From the NCBI GenBank assembly GCA_026785785.1, contig JAJAZI010000136.1:1-8344 (forward strand): a stretch of 8,344 nucleotides of DNA, given 5' to 3'. Positions 1-4,892 of the stretch are shown here, one piece after another. The stretch comes from Microbacteriaceae bacterium. Its GTDB lineage: Bacteria; Actinomycetota; Actinomycetes; Actinomycetales; Microbacteriaceae. Within the stretch, counting starts at the first letter, position 1; each line of letters begins with the position of its first letter. The translations under genes were made by a program, and so were the position numbers. The notes below the pieces were generated by a model. It searched no databases and had not been told where the DNA came from. It saw only the letters and a list, made by a program, of their open reading frames with translations.

Positions 1-214
1 ACGTGCGGTCCTCCGCCCGGCTGAGGTAGTAGTCGGCCTCGTAGGAGACGAAGGCGAACTCCTGCACGTCGGTGGCACCGCGCGGCGAGGAGGCCGTTCC
101 GACGACCACCCCGACGGCCCCTCCGACGGCCGGGCCGAGCGCCGCTGCGGCGGGAATCGCGGGGCCTGCGAGCACGCTCGCCATAATCAGAGTCGTCGTC
201 AACAATCGTCTCAT
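1..214 (-). CDS. DUF2207-like membrane/secreted protein, N-terminal part (runs off the left edge)
   Basis: Only the first 71 codons are present; the gene continues past the left edge. The protein starts MRRLLTTTLIMASVLAGP, with two arginines followed by a hydrophobic stretch and an Ala-rich region, which reads as a signal peptide. After about residue 48 comes the segment EFAFVSYEADYYLSRAEDRT. It resembles the start of the DUF2207 domain of actinobacterial predicted membrane proteins, whose typical form is 'F-x-F-x-S-F-x-A-D-Y-x-L-x-R-D'. That match is from memory of the family, not a search. The ATG at 214-212 is chosen because a TAAACT hexamer sits exactly six bases upstream on this strand, giving a leaderless start, and there is no Shine-Dalgarno sequence. 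Function is unknown for the family. It is transcribed away from the decayed region at 295-725. Confidence 0.7.
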   Translation of the reverse strand, partial: MRRLLTTTLIMASVLAGPAIPAAAALGPAVGGAVGVVVGTASSPRGATDVQEFAFVSYEADYYLSRAEDRT

Positions 215-220
215 GAGGTC

Positions 221-226
221 AGTTTA
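221..226 (-). promoter_or_regulatory. -10 element (TAAACT) for a leaderless transcript of the DUF2207-like gene
   Basis: On the minus strand TAAACT is followed by six bases (GACCTC) and then the ATG at 214. This puts the hexamer at -12 to -7 of a transcript beginning at the A of the start codon. It fits the actinobacterial TANNNT -10 consensus. No convincing -35 is seen. Confidence 0.55.
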
Positions 227-279
227 GGCGCGTCGGCGGGTCACCTCACCCGGCACTACCAGAGGCCCGGTGCCGCGCC

Positions 280-285
280 TACTCT
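280..285 (+). promoter_or_regulatory. Possible relic -10 element (TACTCT) upstream of the decayed gene at 295
   Basis: TACTCT fits TANNNT and lies nine bases before the ATG at 295. This would give a transcript with a leader of two or three bases at most. The spacing is less ideal than for the other promoters here. Together with the start of a plausible protein fold it suggests that an intact gene once began here. Confidence 0.3.
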
Positions 286-294
286 CGCGCCAAC

Positions 295-725
295 ATGGCG
301 GTCATCCCGCTGGTGATCCCGCTGCTCGATGACGCGCCGCTGCTCGCCGCCTGCCTGGACGCCTCGCACATCAGCACCGGCCGGCCTCGCACGCCATCCC
401 AGCCGCGACGGCCGCCTGGGTCGCGGGCGCGACCGGCGACATCCTCGACCGCCTCAATGCGGATTCCTGCGCGGCACCGTCGTGGTCGAGGTCGAGGTGT
501 CAGTCGACGGCCTCTCTCGTGAGGATGTTGAGCCGTCGCCGCTCGCCCGGCCCGCCCTGCGCCATGATCGCGCGCTACGTCCAGACCGGGATGCTCGCGC
601 GGCGGTGGGACGCCGCGCGCACGGGCCGTGCACTGGGGCTACGCGCGCTGGGGCAGCGTGCTGGGGCTGCGCGCTCGGAAGATGCAGCCAATAACGGCAC
701 GGGGGCGGGGAGCCGGAGTCACTGA
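295..725 (+). pseudogene. Decayed gene, probably a family 2 glycosyltransferase remnant
   Basis: No single frame gives a credible protein, but pieces do. From 295 the frame reads MAVIPLVIPLLDDAPLLAAC, then LDA, which looks like the first strand and helix of a GT-A fold family 2 glycosyltransferase (pattern 'VVIPxLDDAxLLxxCLxAL'). In another frame, from about 381, it reads ASHAIPAATAAWVAGATGDI and then LDRLNADS. This resembles the later part of the same domain, where 'A-x-G-D-x-L-x-R-L-D-A-D-S' carries the metal-binding acidic residues. The interval between the two blocks is much too short for an intact enzyme, so an internal deletion plus frame change is inferred. Downstream to 725 the sequence is arginine-rich in every frame, with no recognisable domain. 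One frame from 519 stays open to the stop at 723-725. An alternative is an unrelated degraded gene, since family membership rests on two short blocks. Confidence 0.4.
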
Positions 726-765
726 GTGCCGCCCGACCGGCCGTGATGGGCGCGCCGCGGCGGAT

Positions 766-771
766 TAGCGT
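766..771 (+). promoter_or_regulatory. -10 element (TAGCGT) for a leaderless acylphosphatase transcript
   Basis: TAGCGT is followed by GGAGGG and then the ATG at 778. The GGAGGG looks like a Shine-Dalgarno site but directly abuts the ATG, so it cannot be used normally. The TANNNT hexamer at -12 to -7 explains the start better as leaderless. Confidence 0.55.
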
Positions 772-777
772 GGAGGG

Positions 778-1056
778 ATGGACTCGGCGACGGTGCGCAC
801 GCGGGCGATCGTGCGCGGAATGGTGCAGGGCGTCGGATTCCGCGCCAACACGAGGGCCGAGGCGATGCGGCTGGGACTGACGGGCTTTGTCCGCAACCGG
901 CTGGACGGGAGCGTTGAGGTCGAGGCCGAGGGGCCGGATGCCGCGGTCGCCGAGCTCGTTCGCTGGCTGCATACGGGTCCGCCGTGGGCGGAGGTCAGCT
1001 CGGTCGAGGTGATCGAGTGTGAACCGACCGGCGACTCGCGCTTCCTGCTGGGCTGA
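778..1056 (+). CDS. acyP: Acylphosphatase
   Basis: This small cytosolic enzyme hydrolyses carboxyl-phosphate bonds of acyl phosphates such as acetyl phosphate or carbamoyl phosphate (EC 3.6.1.7). The product has 92 residues, the normal family length, and one alpha/beta acylphosphatase domain spans nearly all of it. The phosphate-binding loop VQGVGFR is at 16-22, with catalytic Arg22. The second motif, GFVRNRLDGSVEVEAEG, at 36-52, contains catalytic Asn40. Both key residues are present, so it should be active. The ATG at 778 is set by the promoter six bases upstream. The gene ends 23 bp from the end of the convergent J-domain gene, and no clear terminator hairpin lies between them. The physiological substrate in actinobacteria is not known. 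Confidence 0.95.
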   Translation: MDSATVRTRAIVRGMVQGVGFRANTRAEAMRLGLTGFVRNRLDGSVEVEAEGPDAAVAELVRWLHTGPPWAEVSSVEVIECEPTGDSRFLLG

Positions 1057-1079
1057 CCGCGCGCGCTGCCGCCACCGGC

Positions 1080-2009
1080 TCAGACGAAGCGGATCGCCGC
1101 CGACAGCCTCGTGCGCACGTCGAAGAGCTCGTTGCCACCCATCGCCGGCGCGCTGGCGAGCCCGGTACGAGCAACGTCCTGCAGGCGGGAGCGCCGCACG
1201 AGCAGGGTCGGCACGCCGCGCGCGCGGCCGACGACCGTGAGGGACTCCTCCGTCTGGTCGTCAGGGACGACGATGATGAGCGCCGTGAAGCGCACGCGTG
1301 CCGCGCGCGCGATCGACCGCGCACGCAAGGACAGCGCGTGCAGTGGGCGATCCCCGGCACCGATGGCCTCCCCGACAATCTCGCCCTTGCGCACGGCGAC
1401 CGGCGCTCCCCAGTCCTCGGAGAGTACGGCGAACAGCCCGCTCGGACCGAGCACGATGTGGTCGAGCTTGTGCGCGGGGCCGCCGCCCGCGGCATCCGTG
1501 GCCACGTCGTGCCAGATTGTGAACGCGATGCCGAGCTCGGAGAGCAGGCGCGCGGTGGCCTCCTCGGCGAGGGCGTCGGCGAGCACATGGCGGATGTCGC
1601 GCGGCGCCGAGCGCACGAGCGCAGAGTCGTAGGGGTCGTCGAGCGCGACCCCGCGGCCGGCCCATTCGCGGATGAGGCTGAGATAGCGTTCCCGGCGCCA
1701 GCCGCCCGGATGCCCGTGCGAGCGCGCGAGAGGCCGGGAGTCCCGGGGCTTGCGTGCCGACGGTGCCGCCCACGCCGCATGGGCGGGCTCGCTCCTGGTC
1801 GCACCGCGGTCGTACGCGGCGCGCGCCTCGGGGGTTCCGATGCACTCCCACGCCCACTGCGCGGTGTGAAACTCGGTCGCGGATCCTCCCGTGTCCGGGT
1901 GTGTCTCACGCAGAATGCGGCGGTAGGCGCGCCGCAACTCCTCGGTGCTCGCGGTCGGAGGAACGCCGAGCACCTCGTAGGGCGTCGCTGAGATGGGGCT
2001 GTCGCGCAT
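1080..2009 (-). CDS. J domain-containing protein with a C-terminal NERD-like region
   Basis: This 309-residue soluble protein starts with a DnaJ J domain at about 9-69: TPYEVLGVPPTASTEELRRA, then a helix, then the HPD motif at 37-39 needed to stimulate DnaK/Hsp70, then the closing AYDRG. There is no G/F-rich region, zinc finger or C-terminal substrate domain as in DnaJ or CbpA, so it is a specialised (class C-like) J protein. A linker of about 80 residues rich in R, P and S follows. Residues about 149-240 resemble a NERD (nuclease-related) domain: the helix AEEATARLLSELGIAF, then KLDHIVLGPSGLFAV at 181-195 with Asp183, then W200 and a basic strand. The usual catalytic 'D-x-K' is not clear: after GLFAV comes LSEDW where many NERD proteins have 'IDxKxW'. 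Nuclease activity is therefore doubtful. The ATG at 2009 is chosen because the J domain begins eight residues in. The gene is divergent from the cysteine-rich small gene at 2160. Confidence 0.85.
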   Translation of the reverse strand: MRDSPISATPYEVLGVPPTASTEELRRAYRRILRETHPDTGGSATEFHTAQWAWECIGTPEARAAYDRGATRSEPAHAAWAAPSARKPRDSRPLARSHGHPGGWRRERYLSLIREWAGRGVALDDPYDSALVRSAPRDIRHVLADALAEEATARLLSELGIAFTIWHDVATDAAGGGPAHKLDHIVLGPSGLFAVLSEDWGAPVAVRKGEIVGEAIGAGDRPLHALSLRARSIARAARVRFTALIIVVPDDQTEESLTVVGRARGVPTLLVRRSRLQDVARTGLASAPAMGGNELFDVRTRLSAAIRFV

Positions 2010-2015
2010 CCGTCA

Positions 2016-2021
2016 ATTCTT
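2016..2021 (-). promoter_or_regulatory. Weak candidate -10 (AAGAAT) for the J-domain gene
   Basis: On the minus strand AAGAAT, six bases (TGACGG) and ATG occupy the same geometry as the stronger leaderless promoters in this window. It keeps only the A at position 2 and the T at position 6 of TANNNT. It is supported by position more than by sequence. Confidence 0.25.
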
Positions 2022-2149
2022 CTTTGGGCTGTGGGGATCAATAGATGACAGTACCGGCCCGCGCTGGCAGCAGAGTGGGGCGACTTGCTGCGATGACCAA
2101 TGTCGGCGGCTGCTGATTGAGTGAAGTAACCGCAATTTCATCCCTGGCC

Positions 2150-2154
2150 GGAGG
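2150..2154 (+). promoter_or_regulatory. Strong ribosome binding site (GGAGG) of the small Cys-rich gene
   Basis: GGAGG followed by five bases (AACCC) precedes the ATG at 2160. This is an optimal Shine-Dalgarno spacing and fixes the start. It is the only clearly leadered gene in the left half of the window. The rest of the 2010-2149 intergenic stretch shows no convincing -35/-10 pair or hairpin. Confidence 0.7.
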
Positions 2155-2159
2155 AACCC

Positions 2160-2381
2160 ATGCCCACCTTTACCCACCTCATCGACGAACGCTGTCCCCA
2201 GTGCGACAGTACGAATCCTCTGGAAATCGTGCACGGTGAGGCGAGCAGCGAGATGCTCGCGGCGGCAGATGCCGGGCTCATCGCGATCGGCGGGCCGGTT
2301 GTCGCCGACGACAACGCCGCCTACCGCTGCCGCCGCCTCGGCTGCGGGGTGGAATGGGGGCGTGTCGACTGGCACGGCTGA
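2160..2381 (+). CDS. Small zinc-ribbon-like hypothetical protein
   Basis: The product has 73 residues. It holds two cysteine pairs: C12-P-Q-C15 near the N terminus and C57-x4-C62 near the C terminus, a layout suited to one zinc ion. Between them are a short IVHGEASSEML segment and an IAIGGPVVADDNAAYRC segment; the protein ends VEWGRVDWHG. The pattern 'CPxC - I-x-x-G-x-x-x-x-E-x-x-x-x-A-x-x-G-x-x-x-x-GG - D-x-A-x-Y-x-C - C-x-x-x-W' recalls a widespread family of short uncharacterised bacterial zinc-ribbon proteins, from memory and without a search. The second pair has four spacer residues rather than the usual two. There is no signal peptide or membrane segment, so it is probably cytosolic. 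A strong Shine-Dalgarno site supports translation. Function is unknown. Confidence 0.8.
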   Translation: MPTFTHLIDERCPQCDSTNPLEIVHGEASSEMLAAADAGLIAIGGPVVADDNAAYRCRRLGCGVEWGRVDWHG

Positions 2382-2395
2382 GCGCCCCGTGACGC

Positions 2396-2401
2396 TAGTC
2401 T
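2396..2401 (+). promoter_or_regulatory. -10 element (TAGTCT) for a leaderless Pr6Pr transcript
   Basis: TAGTCT, then CAAGCC, then GTG at 2408. The hexamer is at -12 to -7 relative to the G of the start codon. This supports the GTG start despite the lack of a Shine-Dalgarno site. Confidence 0.55.
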
Positions 2402-2407
2402 CAAGCC

Positions 2408-3103
2408 GTGAGCCAGACGACGAGCGACCGCGCCGACCCGGCGTGGCGCCCGGAGAATCTCGCCCCGACCCTGCCTCGTCGGCTCGTTGGCGCCTCGCGC
2501 ATCGTCGTCGGACTGTTGGTGTTGGCCAGCATCGTCACCCAGATCACCGACCAGTCGCTCAACGACGCGTTCGCGCCGGGCGAGTACTTCAGCTATTTCA
2601 CGATCCAGACGAGCCTGATGAACGTCGTCGTGTTGATCGTCGCGGGCGTTATCGCACTGCGTCGCCGCCGCGATTCCGAGCTGCTCACGACCCTGCGGGT
2701 GTCGATTCTCGCCTACGCGGTCGTCACCGGGGTCGTCTACAACGTGCTCCTGCGCGATATCGTCAGTGACGGATTCGTCGGTATTCAGTGGCCCAACGAG
2801 GTCATCCACATATGGGTGCCGATCTTCGTCGCCGTCGACTTCCTGTTCGCGCCCGGTCGTCACCCGCTCGGCTGGAACCGGCTGTTCTTCGCGGTCGTGT
2901 ACCCGCTCGCCTGGGTCGCGCTCACGCTCGTGCGCGGTGCCGCGACCGGCTGGTACCCGTATCCGTTCCTCATCCCGGACGGGCCGGACGGCGCCCTCGG
3001 CGTGTTCGTCTACGTGCTGGGGATAGCCGGGTTCATCGTCGTCATCGCCTTCATCGGGATCGCCGTCAGCCGCATCGGGCGCCGCCGCGCCCGCGCGGCC
3101 TGA
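2408..3103 (+). CDS. Pr6Pr-family six-helix membrane protein
   Basis: The 231-residue protein has about six predicted membrane helices, near residues 27-46, 62-83, 97-116, 131-148, 157-175 and 197-220. It ends in a short basic cytosolic tail (SRIGRRRARAA). Landmarks typical of bacterial Pr6Pr proteins (distantly AIG1/FAR-17a-like) are YFSYFTIQTSLMN at the start of helix 2, H134 and D144 around helix 4 (EVIHIWVPIFVAVDFLF), and the TGWYPYPFLIP loop at 180-190 before the last helix. In related eukaryotic AIG1 proteins a Thr and a His are catalytic for lipid ester hydrolysis; whether the bacterial members are enzymes is not established. The start is GTG at 2408, set by the promoter at 2396-2401. 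The gene stands alone, 30 bp before the next gene, which has its own promoter. Confidence 0.8.
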   Translation: MSQTTSDRADPAWRPENLAPTLPRRLVGASRIVVGLLVLASIVTQITDQSLNDAFAPGEYFSYFTIQTSLMNVVVLIVAGVIALRRRRDSELLTTLRVSILAYAVVTGVVYNVLLRDIVSDGFVGIQWPNEVIHIWVPIFVAVDFLFAPGRHPLGWNRLFFAVVYPLAWVALTLVRGAATGWYPYPFLIPDGPDGALGVFVYVLGIAGFIVVIAFIGIAVSRIGRRRARAA

Positions 3104-3121
3104 CCCCGGCCCCCACTTACG

Positions 3122-3127
3122 TAGAGT
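3122..3127 (+). promoter_or_regulatory. -10 element (TAGAGT) for the S4 protein/FluC operon
   Basis: TAGAGT, then CGACCC, then ATG at 3134. A partial -35 (CTGACC at 3100-3105) lies 16 bases upstream and overlaps the stop codon of the preceding gene. It is the likely promoter of the three-gene operon, again leaderless. Confidence 0.55.
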
Positions 3128-3133
3128 CGACCC

Positions 3134-3520
3134 ATGGAGACGGCGGCGAGCGTGCGAGTCGACAGCTGGATCTGGGCTGTGCGGCTAGTGAAGACCCGGT
3201 CGCTGGCTCAGGCGGCCTGCCGCGGCGGCCACGTGCGCATCAACGGCGAGAAGGTCAAGCCGGCGCAGGCCGTGCGGATCGGCGACGAGGTGCGGGTGCG
3301 GGTCGGCGACCTCGAGCGCATCGTCGTCGTTCAGCGGATCGTCCGCAAGCGCGTCGGCGCGCCCGCCGCCGCCGAGTGCCTTCTCGACCAGACTCCCCCG
3401 CCGCCACCGCGGGAGAGCATCCCGGTCGCCGCGCAACGCGATCGTGGTGCCGGGCGCCCCACGAAGCGCGAGCGGCGCGAGATCGACAGGCTGCACGGAC
3501 ATACGGGCGATAATGGCTGA
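3134..3520 (+). CDS. hslR: RNA-binding S4 domain protein, Hsp15-like
   Basis: This 128-residue protein has an S4 RNA-binding domain at about residues 8-66: VRVDSWIWAVRLVKTRSLA, then C-R-G-G-H-V-R-I-N-G-E at 29-39, then VKPAQAVRIGDEVRV. This is the layout of Hsp15 (HslR). In E. coli, Hsp15 binds free 50S subunits that carry a nascent chain and helps recycle stalled ribosomes. The C-terminal half has a proline run (PPPPPRES), then a basic segment (GRPTKRERREIDRL at about 106-119), as in many Hsp15 proteins. The length is normal for the family. It is the first gene of an overlapping operon: its last eight bases are shared with the first FluC gene. The symbol is by family; orthology to E. coli HslR is an inference. 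Confidence 0.9.
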   Translation: METAASVRVDSWIWAVRLVKTRSLAQAACRGGHVRINGEKVKPAQAVRIGDEVRVRVGDLERIVVVQRIVRKRVGAPAAAECLLDQTPPPPPRESIPVAAQRDRGAGRPTKRERREIDRLHGHTGDNG

Positions 3521-3938
3521 GGCGCGCCCCGTGTGGGCGAACGGAGGGCTCATCGGGCTGGTGTTCGTCGGCGGCAGCCTCGGCACCGCGACCCGGGCGG
3601 CGCTCACCATCGCCATTCCTCCCGCCGACGGATTCCCGGCGACGATCATGGGCATCAATGTCGCTGGAGCCCTGCTGCTCGGCGCCCTGCTCGAGGCGCT
3701 CTCCCGGCGCGGGGCAGACGAGGGGGCGCGGCGGCGCATCCGGCTGCTGATCGGCACCGGCTTCCTCGGCGGGTTCACCACCTACAGTGCGCTCGCGACC
3801 GACAGTGTTGTGCTCGCGGCCGGCAGCCCCGCGCTCGCGCTGCTGAACGCGCTGGGCACCCTCGTGCTCGGGGCGCTGGCGACGTGGCTCGGAATCGTGC
3901 TCGCGGCGAGGGTCGACCGGGGCAGGGCGCGCCGGTGA
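3513..3938 (+). CDS. crcB: Fluoride channel/exporter subunit FluC (CrcB), first of a pair
   Basis: This 141-residue membrane protein has four hydrophobic segments (about 12-35, 43-63, 76-98 and 104-131). FluC proteins are fluoride-selective channels that lower cytosolic F-. Family signatures are the N-terminal GSLGTATRAAL with Arg28, the INVAGALLLGAL segment with Asn49, and GTGFLGGFTTYSAL at 81-94 with Phe88, Thr89 and Thr90. Tyr91 replaces the second Phe of the usual 'F-T-T-F-S' ion-path motif, and the 'G-T-L' normally before the Asn segment is changed (ATIM). The ATG at 3513 is chosen over an upstream in-frame ATG at 3444 because the latter lies deep in the S4 gene and its extra residues are not membrane-like. 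It overlaps the S4 gene by 8 bp and the next FluC gene by 4 bp. A two-gene FluC is expected to form an antiparallel heterodimer. Confidence 0.9.
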   Translation: MAEARPVWANGGLIGLVFVGGSLGTATRAALTIAIPPADGFPATIMGINVAGALLLGALLEALSRRGADEGARRRIRLLIGTGFLGGFTTYSALATDSVVLAAGSPALALLNALGTLVLGALATWLGIVLAARVDRGRARR

Positions 3939-4309
3939 CACCGCTCCTGTTCCTGCTGACTGCCGTCGCGGGCGGCGTCGGCGCCGCGCTGCGGTTCGTG
4001 CTCGACGGCGTCATCCGGTCCCGCTTTCCCAAACTTCCCATCGGCACTCTCGTGATCAACGTCTCGGGCTCATTCGTGCTCGGCCTCGCCACGGCTGTCG
4101 TGCTGGGTGAGCTGGTTACACCGGAGGCCCTCGCCGTGCTCGGCGTCGGCCTGATGGGCGGTTTTACGACCTTCAGCACCGCGAGCTTCGAGACGGTGCG
4201 ACTGATCGGGGACCGCCGGTACGGTGCCGCGCTCGTCAACAGCGTCGGGATGCTCGTCGCGAGCGTGCTCGCCGCCGCGCTCGGGCTGTGGCTGGGTTCG
4301 CTGCTCTGA
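3935..4309 (+). CDS. crcB: Fluoride channel/exporter subunit FluC (CrcB), second of a pair
   Basis: The 124-residue protein starts at GTG 3935, which overlaps the TGA of the first FluC gene (GTGA), the classic sign of translational coupling. It has four membrane helices. Signatures are better conserved than in the first copy: GGVGAALRFVLD with Arg20, PIGTLVINVSGSFVLG at 35-50 with Asn42, and GLMGGFTTFSTASFE at 72-86 with Phe77 and Phe80. The two paralogues differ clearly in sequence, so they are probably the two halves of one heterodimeric channel rather than a recent duplication. The longer in-frame reading that begins at 3533 is not real: it runs through the first FluC gene in another frame and is arginine-rich there. 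The gene ends on the palindrome at 4303-4316. Confidence 0.92.
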   Translation: MTPLLFLLTAVAGGVGAALRFVLDGVIRSRFPKLPIGTLVINVSGSFVLGLATAVVLGELVTPEALAVLGVGLMGGFTTFSTASFETVRLIGDRRYGAALVNSVGMLVASVLAAALGLWLGSLL

Positions 4310-4316
4310 TCAGAGC
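4303..4316. repeat. Perfect 14-bp palindrome across facing stop codons
   Basis: GCTCTGATCAGAGC reads the same on both strands. It covers the TGA of the second FluC gene (4307-4309) and touches the TAG (4316-4318) of the short minus-strand tail. As RNA it could fold into a 5-bp stem with a GATC loop in either direction. No U-run follows, so a terminator role is only a possibility. Confidence 0.35.
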
Positions 4317-4405
4317 TAGTCAGAGTCAGGCTCCGCGGGGCAGTTCGTGAGAGAGAAGTTGCGCACGATCCTCGACTGCGGATGGAGCTCGAGCCCGGCC
4401 TGAAT
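4316..4405 (-). pseudogene. Possible C-terminal tail of a gene cut off by the transposon
   Basis: Directly outside the Tn3 inverted repeat, one minus-strand frame reads 29 codons, beginning IQAGLELHPQSRIVRN, continuing FSLTNCPAEPDSD and ending at TAG 4316-4318. The acidic ending and normal-looking composition, unlike the arginine-rich shadow frames nearby, suggest the 3' end of a real gene interrupted at 4406. I do not recognise the family. The whole 4310-4405 stretch holds nothing else I can identify. The case is weak because 29 codons without a stop is not unusual in DNA this GC-rich. Confidence 0.25.
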
Positions 4406-4443
4406 GGGGCGGGAGTGATAATGGATCGGAAACGTGCGCTCAG
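4406..4443 (+). repeat. Terminal inverted repeat of the Tn3-family element (38 bp)
   Basis: It begins GGGG, and the inner half reads GGATCGGAAACGTGCGCTCA and then G. Compared by eye with the 38-bp Tn3 repeat as I remember it, about 22-23 positions agree, including the outer GGGG, a TGGA block, CG-AAAC and the terminal T-AG. The transposase stop codon (TGA, minus strand, 4442-4440) lies inside it, as is usual when tnpA runs up to the transposon end. Confidence 0.75.
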
Positions 4444-4590
4444 GATCCTGGTGAGTTGGAGGAATTCGGGTTTCTGAGAGGACGGAGGCCTTCTGCGGGG
4501 AGGTCGCTGGTGCAGAAGCGGTAGCGGCCGAGGAGATTAGGGTGGTCGCGGATCGGGGGTGAGAGTCGGGCGACATCGGTGTCGTTGACG

Positions 4591-4648
4591 AGGTAGCCCT
4601 CGGCACGGAGGTAGCCCTCGGCACGGAGGTAGCCCTCGGCACGGAGGT
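4591..4648. repeat. 18-bp tandem repeat, three full copies
   Basis: The unit AGGTAGCCCTCGGCACGG occurs at 4591-4608, 4609-4626 and 4627-4644 without mismatch, plus AGGT at 4645-4648. On the minus strand it encodes LRAEGY three times in the transposase tail, where relatives have a single 'HLRAEGY'. It is an in-frame expansion by slippage in an already non-functional gene. Confidence 0.95.
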
Positions 4649-4874
4649 GGTTCACGGCGGCGTCGATGTAACGGGTATACCAGAGGATGATGGCGTTGAC
4701 GACGAGTCCGAGGGCGCCGAGTTGATCTTTCTGGCCCTCTCGGTAGCGTTGCCGGAGTTGGCCTCGTTGCCCGTGGAAGTCGTCGCGGGCGAGAGCATGG
4801 CGGCTTTCGGTGCGGTTGAGTTGGGTGAGGGTCCGGCGTCGGTGACTGTCGTTGTCCAGGTGGGCGAGTAGGTA

Positions 4875-4892
4875 GGTGGTGGTGGTGGTGGT
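4875..4892. repeat. Triplet repeat (GGT)6 / (ACC)6
   Basis: Six perfect GGT triplets encode six threonines on the minus strand, in the transposase remnant. The matching place in related transposases holds a mixed segment about two residues shorter. This suggests triplet slippage within the pseudogene. Confidence 0.85.

Noticed and set aside
251..275. Inverted repeat CGGCAC / GTGCCG with a 13-base loop in the first intergenic region
   Set aside because: A six-base arm with a long loop is expected by chance in DNA this GC-rich; not enough for an operator call.
454..972. Long minus-strand open frame (172 codons) across the decayed region and the acylphosphatase gene
   Set aside because: Arginine/proline-rich composition, no recognisable domain, and it lies antisense to a certain gene; typical shadow of GC-rich DNA.
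1057..1079. Terminator between the convergent acylphosphatase and J-domain genes
   Set aside because: The 23 bases contain no useful inverted repeat or T-run.
995..2041. 348-codon minus-strand frame covering the J-domain gene
   Set aside because: It is the J-domain gene read in another frame: extremely rich in R, S and P with no domain, while the 309-codon frame has HPD and NERD-like motifs.
3104..3512. Fluoride riboswitch upstream of the FluC genes
   Set aside because: There is no untranslated space: the FluC gene starts inside the S4 gene, which itself appears leaderless.
2788..3513. 241-codon plus-strand frame across the Pr6Pr and S4 genes
   Set aside because: Arginine-rich shadow of two well-supported genes.
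3533..3934. Longer N terminus for the second FluC gene
   Set aside because: The upstream part is the first FluC gene in the wrong frame; the GTG at 3935 with a GTGA overlap gives the normal FluC length.
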